Shown: in pieces, positions 1 to 9,000 of the stretch
Layout of the letters: every line of letters starts with the position of its first letter
Numbering within the stretch: position 1 is the stretch's first letter
From: Plakobranchus ocellatus
Lineage: Eukaryota > Mollusca > Gastropoda > Plakobranchidae
Reading direction: 5' to 3'
Assembly: GCA_019648995.1 (NCBI GenBank)
Contig: BLXT01004995.1
Coordinates: 3,287,977 to 3,312,246, forward strand
Length of the DNA: 24,270 nucleotides
Program-made: the position numbers and the translations under genes
Notes under the pieces: generated by a model
The model's input: the letters and a program-made list of their open reading frames with translations, nothing else
Database searches by the model: none
Told to the model about the DNA's origin: nothing

Positions 1-1411
1 TTGTTGCTGCTTCCCTCAAAGGATAAAAACAGACAAGGCTCTGGGTTTGGCATACAATGCGCTACAGACTAGAGCACAATAAGCCTTTTGCTTTTAACTT
101 ACCTGTCGCATTGAAATGAAAAGGGGCTGAGTTTTAAGGTCATCTAAACAAAAGTTAATTTTTATTAATTTACACCTAATGCATTGAGGATAAAAAAAAC
201 GGAGTTTGAGATAGAAGACGATCTTGTTTACACAATCGAATTGTTGATCTCCTTTATCACTGAAAGAAAGTTTTTGAAAGGACAGAAATCTAAATAATGC
301 CTGAAGGACTTATTGAGCCCAGAGTATTTTTTTCATGATAGCGTTATTATTTTACTGCCATATGTTACTGATTATTCGGTCAAATACTGCTTTTAATTAC
401 AGCTTTAAGCGGGAATGGGTAAGGGGAAGCTTTCCTTTTCATTGTTAAGATTAATTTAAAATATGATACATGAGGTCTACCAATTTCTGAGACGGTTTTT
501 CCTGCAATAAGCTGAAATAAACAAGTGAAATATGGTGCTGCTGGAAAAGCAGGCTGCGGTGGGGGGGGGTGATGATGTCGCTAATCACAGATCACAGCAG
601 CTCCTTTTGTTTACTATTTACTCTGTTTTCTCCCGTGAAGATTTAATAGGGAATTATACTAGAAAAATTACCTCAAATCAAATAACCAACTATAATCCAG
701 CAAACGAATTGAGGAGACCACCTAGACCAAATTGATTTATTACAATTAAGTTAGTGAGATAATTTGTAATTACGAATGAGAGGAGTGCTAACAATTAAAT
801 TACATTTCTCAATACAGTGATTCACCATTGGTTTCGATGACATTGTCCTCTACATTATCGTACCTTGAAAGATCGGACACTCGATTCATGGAAGTCTCGC
901 TTGCCCTCAAGTTCCAGTTCGATTTCTTACTGTACACAATCACTGCTCTAGCATGCCATTACACGTTCTATACAATTTTCTTGTCCAGTGATAATGTTCA
1001 ACATGTCTTTAAAAAAAATTACAAACTTAGATGAGTTCACCGAGACAGTTATACCTCTTTAAACTCTGCGGAGATGTTAAGTACTTTTTTTTTAGTTCTT
1101 TAGTCTCTTCTGACCAACTGAGCGTAAGGAAAAACTCTTCTCTCCTTCTTCAATGTCTATTATAGGACTTAACAATACTTGGATTGAATGGGGCATGACA
1201 ACGACAGTCAGTACAGTTCGAATTGACAATGGTCTGGCGCAATGCAGGATATTCGATCTCACACCTTTACTAGCATTCTTTAAATTGAACACTGATATAT
1301 TCAGATATTTTTTAATGATAATTTCACTTTTAAAGCAGGAAAGGCGTGGCGCGACACCACCGAATTAGGCGTATTTTGTTTTCAAGGGAAAAATTATAGA
1401 TATGTTATAAT
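1..1411. other. Upstream intergenic DNA without a recognised gene
   Basis: No recognisable coding exon was found. Small open frames at 532-735, 828-1034 and 1153-1368 (+), and at 1092-1292 (-), are short and give no familiar motif. The stretch 780-1290 has more even base composition than its surroundings and could be an old repeat or an unrecognised exon. A G homopolymer of about 10 bases lies near 561-570. Confidence 0.5.
97..120 (-). other. Consensus splice donor on the minus strand
   Basis: Read on the minus strand, bases 111 to 97 are ATGCGACAGGTAAGT, a full CAG|GTAAGT donor with an ATG three codons before it. It could mark an exon of a divergent neighbour gene. There is no homology and the ATG context is weak, so it may be chance. 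Confidence 0.12.
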
Positions 1412-1412
1412 C

Positions 1413-1465
1413 GATGGAGAGAAGGAAGAGGCAGAGAGACGCAGGGCGAGGGAAAGAGAAAGAGA

Positions 1466-1512
<47 letters not shown>

Positions 1513-1549
1513 GAAGTAAGAATGAGGAAAAGAGGACGGGGAGGTGGAC
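1413..1549 (+). repeat. Purine tract with (GA)n microsatellite core
   Basis: About 135 bases are almost all A and G on the + strand, with a near-perfect (GA)n core at roughly 1470-1509. Open frames on both strands (Arg-Glu on +, Ser-Leu on -) are artefacts of the repeat. A good donor-like GGTAAGT follows at 1556-1562. Such mirror-type purine tracts can form triplex DNA; that is inference. Confidence 0.9.
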
Positions 1550-2010
1550 AGAATTGGGTAAGTCATAGTGTAATAATGTACAAACCTGGTCACCTTTTCA
1601 TTTGTTATTCTTATTCAAAAGTAGGCCTACCTATTTCGTTTCTAAGCTTTAGGTGCCGTTTAAAACATCTCTGAAAGCAGTTTACAATTTTTAATCCCTA
1701 TGATGTTTTTGTTTTTTGTTTTTTTTTAATTGAGTTATCTTAAAATCTAAACAACAAGTGCGAACTTTTCTTCCCATAATAAGATACTTCAAAACTATGT
1801 TATGGATGGTATTATCATCAAATAAAATATGATAGCAAAACCTTTTCGGTCATCCGACATAACACTGGATTTTGTAGGAAGCATTTTTTGCTGCAGGGCT
1901 ATACTGCATCATTGATTTCAAATGCCATCATTCTGGGTATGAAATGGTATGGGACAGAACCCAGTGTATCCGAAAGACGTTATTGTCTAGCTTTTCCAAA
2001 GCCAAAGTTC

Positions 2011-2533
<523 letters not shown>

Positions 2534-2539
2534 TCTTAG

Positions 2540-3084
2540 TTGTTATTGTAGACATCATCACTAATCTTTTGTGATGGTGGCCAAGTATACTTAGGTAATC
2601 CACTAGTAGCAGTAGTAGCAACAGCAGCTGCTGCTACATAGGGGCACACGTATTGCATATATATAAAAAAAATTACGGTATCAATGTGGAAGAGCTCAGG
2701 AATATTACCATGAGTAATGGTAGCCCTGTCGGGACGGATCAATATTCATCAAAGCAGAGAAAGGTAAAGATTGGCTTCAAGGTCAGCATCTCCTTTATTA
2801 TGCTAATACTTCCTTTCGTTTGATTTGATTTCAGGGTAATGCTTCAAAATGGCGACGAAGTGATCAGTCCTCGAGAATATTTTGTCTGAACTGAGGGATT
2901 AATCTTTTCCAACCCCAACCTCGAGTATAAGGTCATTATTTAAAAGTCGCTGGATAAATCAAAACGTTGTGATCCTTTTTCTTTCGGGAAATATAAGTCT
3001 AAAATCTGGATTATTAGACTAATCGATATTCTGTTACCTGACTTGGGAGGCGAGAGATTCAGAATCTATTCTAAGGCTCGAGGA
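2540..3084. other. Non-repetitive stretch, possible promoter-proximal DNA
   Basis: No gene is recognised. After a short CAG/CTG-rich spot (2603-2637) the sequence is less AT-rich and contains more CpG than its surroundings. Examples are AAAATGGCGACG near 2846, two CTCGAG sites, AACGTTG and TTTCGGG. AAAATGGCGAC resembles the YY1-type motif common at animal start sites, so this is a candidate for the IPO13 promoter. The evidence is weak. Confidence 0.2.
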
Positions 3085-3381
3085 GATCTAGACTAGATCT
3101 AGATCTAGATCTAGATAGTACTACAGTCTAAAATCTAAATCTAGGTGCAAACTATTTTAATTGGGTTGATTGTTTCGAAATGTTATCGAAGATAAGATTT
3201 AGGCCTATCTACAATTCATCAGATCTTTTGACTCTAAGAGAGCTAATAATTTTCATCTAGAATCTAGATCTAAGCCACAATGAATTGAGGCGGATTGCGT
3301 GAACATGAATTGAATTAAGATTGTCCCATGGACATGAATTTTTGGGATAATCCTGTAACAGGCTCAAAGACTTCTAGATCT
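3085..3381. repeat. TCTAGA palindrome cluster
   Basis: AGATCT/TCTAGA units run almost perfectly from 3085 to 3116, followed by degenerate copies at 3127-3145, 3254-3274 and 3372-3381. The hexamer is a palindrome, so the array can fold on itself. Single copies recur elsewhere (9492-9600, near 20540 and 21117), suggesting a genome-wide low-complexity motif. Confidence 0.85.
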
Positions 3382-3463
3382 ACTTTCTAAGACTACGGAT
3401 GAACGGGAGAAGTTGCAGGCCAAGTTTGAAAATACTTGTATTTTCACAGAATATCTCATCATC

Positions 3464-3567
3464 GAATTTATGCCTGTGACCTCTTCATTTTGTTAGTAGC
3501 TGCACTTTCTCCGCGATTTTATGCCAGCAACTTCTTCATTTCGTTGGTAGCTGATAAATTTTGAGTG
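3464..3567. repeat. 51-bp imperfect tandem duplication
   Basis: ATGCC at 3470 and ATGCC at 3521 begin two copies of the same stretch, 51 bases apart. Over the next 33 bases, 27 match, including TCTTCATTT and GTAGCTG. It is an old local duplication with no coding sense. Confidence 0.8.
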
Positions 3568-4204
3568 TTGGGCCTTTTGCCATACTGTGCCAATTTTTTC
3601 AACATATATAAACATATAGATATCGAAACATATTAATATTTACAATAATTAATATTGTAATGTGGAATTTAAAACTTTCCTGTTTGACCTAAAGTACCTT
3701 TATAGATCATTTCAAAATTGCAACAAAAAGAATAAAGCCACACTATGAAAAAACAGATAAATATATAAAGACCTCAGCTACAGTGGGTCACTACAGGATT
3801 TATGATTAAATATAAAAGAAGAATGTGAATAAAGAAAAAAATAATCATTGTGTGAAGTTTAGCATTGTATGATTGTTGTGTGATAAAAGTAGATATGAAA
3901 TGTTGAAGACACATAGAGGGTCACTCACCAAGGCTTTAGAAGAAGTAAGATATCCATCCTATTATAGAAATGCAGAAAAAATCCAAGGAAACATGACATT
4001 GTTTGTCTTAGTGCTCTGTCCAGGAGCAGCAATTTAGACTGAGAAAATGTAGATGCATTATATTAATTGCACTGGCATGTATGGGCAGTAGTGTACATAC
4101 ATCTGTGTGCAAAAAAACAAAACGAAATTTCTATTTACGGTATACAATGTAGTTCTTTTTTGCTGGGGGCTATGAGTGTGCTATGGCTTTAAGCAACCCT
4201 TGGG
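3568..4204. other. AT-rich intergenic DNA, nothing recognised
   Basis: This contains runs of A and T and scattered ATATA. No open frame, tRNA-like fold or transposon motif was recognised. Confidence 0.5.
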
Positions 4205-4630
4205 ATGCAGGTGAGGCTTATCTGCTGCAACCCTCTTTTGGTTTTTTTTAGAGATGTTGCAGACATAGCAACAATCCCCTGCAACATAGTCAATGAGATG
4301 ATGGTGTCCATAAACCCTCGACAACCTTGCCTAGTGCAAGAGGACACCCGGTTTCATGATTTTACATTCCTCACCTCATCAGGGAATAAACCATGCTGCA
4401 AGATCCATAATTTCCTCGATCAGCATGTCCTTTTGAAGATTTTGAAGCCCAGATACATTTCACGCCGGCTGGTTGAGTCAGGCTGTGCAGAATGTACGCC
4501 TAGCATTGTGTTACCCCGAAATACCAGTGAAACATTTTTTTCCATTTCATACTGTTTCTGCTTCACTGCCCATAGTATGATGATTTATATTATAAATATG
4601 AGAAAAACTAGGCTTAGCATCCCCAATTGA
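4205..4630 (+). other. Unassigned 141-codon open frame in a higher-GC island
   Basis: An open frame from ATG at 4205 to TGA covers 426 bases, clearly less AT-rich than its flanks. Its translation (for example FRDVADIATIPCNIVNEM) has no motif I know, and the minus strand also shows open segments. CAG|GTGAGG at 4208-4216 is donor-like, and an acceptor-like TTTTTTTAG ends at about 4249. It may be a piece of an old mobile element, a non-coding exon or chance. A functional protein is not supported. Confidence 0.15.
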
Positions 4631-5979
4631 CTTTGATTGTTGATCTAGTGGTAGACAGAGGAGCTTTACATTTCTTACCGGAAGTGGCAAGTCAGCTTAT
4701 TGACTAATTGAGGTTGGCATGTCAAAGATATTATCGGTTCCACTAGAACTAGTTCTAACTAAAGAATTGGCAGTTGTCTGACTTGTTAGGCTTAAATATT
4801 TATGGAACTTGCCATTTAACTCATTAGAGAATGCTTTTGTTGCATTGTTTCTGAGAGTATAAATATTTCTTCTTCCTTCCTACACTGTCTCTCAGCTTGT
4901 ACTTTGTGATTCTCTGCATTTTATGTCTTTTGCTAACCTTTGCTCCTCCTCTACTTTTGATAGCATCTTTATTGCATGTTCCCGTAAATTATGGTAATAT
5001 TTTATTCTTTTGTTGGTTCCTTGAATTGGAATCGGAATACTGTTGCAGTCATATTTTGTATCAAACTAAGATTTGCAATAATATATTATTTTTGTATTTT
5101 CCAGAAGGACTCCTCTTTCTTTTCAACAAAACACACTTCATTCTACTTTTGCCTAGGACAAATCACATAACAACTTTAGTTATTATTTGAGCGGAGCAAA
5201 GCCATACTACTCATTACATGCGACATTAGCCTAGAATTGTGTTTGAAAGATTTTACTACATGCGTCACCCAAACATTTATCAAAATTGATTTATAAATAG
5301 TGTCGTGCGACATCAATATGAAAAAGATCAAGATCAAATAATAATGATCTGCAGAAAACATTAAAGTGAACATAAAATTGATCTCAAAAGGTAGATCTTG
5401 ACAATTTTAGAATCGACAACAGGTGCATCTTGTACGTTTGGATCCTTTCCAGATCTTTTTAGTTTGATACAGGATGTAGTTACAGATCACAAGGGATTAA
5501 CCCTAATTTGTGTAAACTAACTCATTATTTGGGTACATTCAGATTTTGAAAAGTAGGTGCACCCATTTATCCTGATGATCAAAAAATAATTCAGAATCTG
5601 TAACCATTTTTATATTAGAAATAATCCTCAGTGCTTTTTCAGATATGAAAAGACACAAAATAACTTTACACAATGAAAGTATATGTGAAAGAGAAAACTA
5701 CATTTGGTCGCTCCAGTCTCAAGTCACTATCTTATCAGTTACTGTAGGTCTAGCAACAAATAAAATGTATAGAGGTAGAACAGAAAATAAGAGTCACATG
5801 TTGACCAACAAAAACAACTTCATCTCGATTGGGGACCAAAGAGGAACATTGTCCTCTACAACGTGTCAGAGTTTATAAAGACAATATAAACCAGACCACA
5901 GATAATTTAATAAGTTTGAGAGAAATTTTCAGTATATTGATTCAGTATAATTTGGGTGATTTTTTTTTTTTTTAATCAG
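4631..5979. other. Upstream AT-rich DNA (intergenic or 5' UTR intron)
   Basis: Open frames at 4897-5190, 5176-5373 (-) and 5645-5878 are hydrophobic or repetitive and look like chance. If the acceptor at 5978-5979 is used, this stretch is part of the first, non-coding intron of IPO13. Confidence 0.4.
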
Positions 5980-6016
5980 ATAAACGTCTGCAAACGATAT
6001 ATGAATGTAACCTGGG
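5980..6016 (+). other. Probable 5' UTR part of IPO13 exon, after a UTR intron
   Basis: A run of T from 5961 followed by AATCAG at 5974-5979 is a good polypyrimidine tract plus acceptor. It suggests that this exon starts at 5980 and that a non-coding 5' exon and the promoter lie further upstream. The leader between acceptor and start codon is only 37 bases and holds two extra ATGs. Alternatively transcription starts close by and no UTR intron exists. The upstream donor could not be chosen; GT-rich donor-like sites occur at about 1557, 2764 and 4211. Confidence 0.45.
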
Positions 6017-6042
6017 ATGGATTATTCCTCTACCAACGTTGA
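6001..6042 (+). promoter_or_regulatory. Upstream ORF overlapping the IPO13 start, plus an ATG-stop element
   Basis: An ATG at 6001 opens a 13-codon ORF that ends with TGA at 6040-6042. It overlaps the main start (6017) in another frame. A second ATG at 6005-6007 is followed at once by TAA (6008-6010), a minimal start-stop element in the main frame. Both have T at position -3 and a weak context, while the main start has GGGATGG, with G at -3 and +4. Leaky scanning to 6017 is expected, with possible damping of translation. The elements are seen directly; the regulatory effect is inferred. Confidence 0.45.
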
Positions 6043-6046
6043 ACAG
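6017..6046 (+). CDS. IPO13: IPO13 coding exon 1 (residues 1-10)
   Basis: This encodes MDYSSTNVEQ and ends in phase 0 before GTAAGC. It corresponds to the DFTVENVEKA stretch just ahead of the first helix in vertebrate IPO13. The low-complexity leader of about 20 residues found in mammals is absent. The start ATG lies in a strong GGGATGG context, with an in-frame stop nine bases upstream. Intron 1 (6047-6683) shows only T-rich sequence. Confidence 0.85.
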
Positions 6047-9000
6047 GTAAGCAACATTTTAAAACTGATTGATGTAGAGTTTTTATAAGTGGCAAAAAAT
6101 CAGAACTCCTTTTTTTATAGACAGGTGTGATGAGGAAACATCTTTACTTGCACTTGAATAATTTGGTTTTTTTTTCCCAATATATCTCTGCTCTTCTCTT
6201 TTTTACTTCAATTCATGTTTTATATATATATTTGAAGCAGATTGTAGTACAGTTAAAGTTTCAGCCTTAGAAACTAGGCTTATTGTGTCCCCCTGCAGCC
6301 ACTGAGATGCATTCCCCATTTTTATAAGACCTAAAACCTGACTAAGGATTACAACCTTAATTAGTTAGAGTAAGAACAAAGCTGTCACACCTCCACACAA
6401 GTCTTTAAAAAGGTTTAATGGATATTGACGGAAAAATGTCTGTTTTGTTGCCCTGAAAATATTTTTTTCATTTAATTCACTCTGAATGGCTTTGAACAAG
6501 TTGAAGAAATATCATTGCTAGTGACTGTAAGAATCTTTTTGGTTTCTTGAATCTTGCTTTCAAAAAAGTTGGACCTAGGTAGAGCCAATCTATTGAAAAA
6601 AAGTTGCTCAAATATAAATGTTTTCGTGCCTTTCTTATTTTGTGATCCTTTTATGGCTTCTAAATTTGCCTGTTCTGTTTCAGGCTGTGTTACAATTTTA
6701 CCAAAACCCCAGTCTTCAAAGCAATGTCCATTTCTGGCTAACAGGAGCTCAAATCTCACCAGCAGCATGGACTTTCTGTTGGGAACTTATGGGGCCAAAC
6801 AAGGTATACAATACAGATTTTTAAAATTGTTATGATTAGCACTAAAATTAAAAATAAATATAAACCAATTGTAAGGCAAAGAAAACCATATATTTTATGG
6901 CCTCATGAATTTGGATTGTTGTACATGGCAAGAAATTGGAATGCTGTATACAGTCAGAAGATATTGCTTCAATATGGGAAAAAACCACACACAGTCAAAA
7001 CAAATGACAAATACAAAATTGTATTTGTCATATTGTTTTAACTGATTATCAACTTACACTATCTATCAGTATGAAGCAATTCTCAATTATTGTTTTCTTT
7101 CTAGGTAGTAGATGGCAATTGCATACTTTTCACATTACTATTTTTTCTATTATTTGATTCGTCACAACGTTAACATAATCTTTGATACTGCAATGCATTT
7201 TTGCAAAGTCTTTGTACGGTCTTTTGTAAATGTTACTTTCATTTTTTCTTAATAAAATTGCCTTGTCAGTGCCACAAGTTTCCTTATTTGCACATTTTTT
7301 TGGTAACTCCAATAAAAATTTGTAAGTAAGGAGCTGGAGAATTGTACAGACATAAGGAACTTGTTGAAATGATAAAATTCAACCTTTTACCTGCCCTCAG
7401 TTCTTCAAACATCAAGGATGCAACTTATCCTAATTTAATCGGAAATTACTTTTTCAGCCTCTTTGATAACACACTGTTTGAGCAACTGAATTCTTCAATT
7501 TCTAAACAGAGAGGCCATATCTTATCCTCAAATTTAATATGGAAATTTTAAAAAATGTCCTTAGTTTATGGGAAGAGGCTGGTGGGAAGCTCAGAAATTT
7601 TCTTCAGTTTTTATCTCTTAGGCTTTTGAAGATTTTTTGCAACACTGCTGCTTGTATGCAATATGACTTTTGTAATCATGTCTTCACTGCTTAATTTATG
7701 TGATATGACTAGTTTGAGTAAGGTTTTTTTACTCCCAAAATTTGCTTTTATTTTCACAGAGTGTAGAGGTGCAGTTTTATGGAGCCAGCTGTTTGCATGT
7801 CAAGATTGTTAGATTTTGGTAAGATAGCTTAATTAATTTGTTTAACATTCATTGAAACTGATTCCATTTGATGTCACTGACAGGAAAAAGTCAAGGCCAA
7901 TGATTCCCACCCAAATTGGGAATTCATATGATTGGTAGAAAGGGAACTGTTGAAAAAGCATCCAAAAAAACTGTGAAGCTTGTGCATGGAGTGCATTTGA
8001 ACTTAAGAAGTAAAAAATAAAATTTCTCTTTTCTCAGAATTTGATCTGCAATTAAAATTGTTGGACTTCCTACTAAATCTTCTTTTCTCAAAAGCATTTA
8101 TGATAAAACAAAATTTTGTGAAATTTAGTGTACTCAACCAAAAACATGAATAGGAAAAATTTTTTTTTTTTTTTTTTTGCTTAATGGTTTGTGAGCATAT
8201 TTACATGATTTTGTTCATTTTTTAACATATATCATTTTTGCTTCAGGCATGAAATATCTCCAGAGCAATATGAACCACTGAAATCCAAATTGTTAGAAGC
8301 CATAGTTCAGTTTGCATCTGGGCCAAAGGTTATACTCACCAGACTTTGTGTAGGAGTAAGTATTGTCTATTTTTGAATTAAACGTGGCAAAAAAGCATAG
8401 CGTAGTACATTAATATTGTTCATATACATATAAATTTTGTAATACACATGTAGCTTCCTTTAACTGTGTCAAACAGGGGGAAATAAGTTGATAGTGATTT
8501 TTTATACTTATTCTCAGCTTTCAAGCTGTTTGGAAATAAAAATGAACTTCTTTAAAAGTAAACATTTGCTTTCATATGGCTAAAGCTTTCTTTGGCTATT
8601 TGGCTTCTTTTTGATGTAGTCCCTTATTCCAAAAGGAGACTAGGGATTTTTTATCAAGCTTTAAGAACCAATCTTAGACTTCCTCATAGGTCTTCATTGC
8701 ATTCAAGACGGCGCTTTATGATGACATAAAGTATATTAACAATGATAATATGTCTCAAAGTGCTTAATAGACTCAGAGAAGCTTACAAAAGATGCTGTTC
8801 CTCACCATGATAATGCAATGCCTTGCATGGCTCCATTGCCGGTTGACTAGATTGTTTGATATAGATTGGATGTTATACCACACCTACCCATGGTCCGGAA
8901 TTGGCACCGTCTGACTATCATATGCCTGGAGCTATCTTGGAGGAGAGAAGTTTGAATGTGATGAAGATATCACAAGAAAAAAAGTGATTGAGCATTACTA

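Noticed and set aside
1405..1674. Arg/Glu-rich (+) and Ser/Leu-rich (-) open frames
   Set aside because: They are produced by the GA repeat on the two strands.
6554..6835. Alternative + strand frame over exon 2
   Set aside because: It is a different reading frame of the same DNA without homology; the exon 2 frame is clear.
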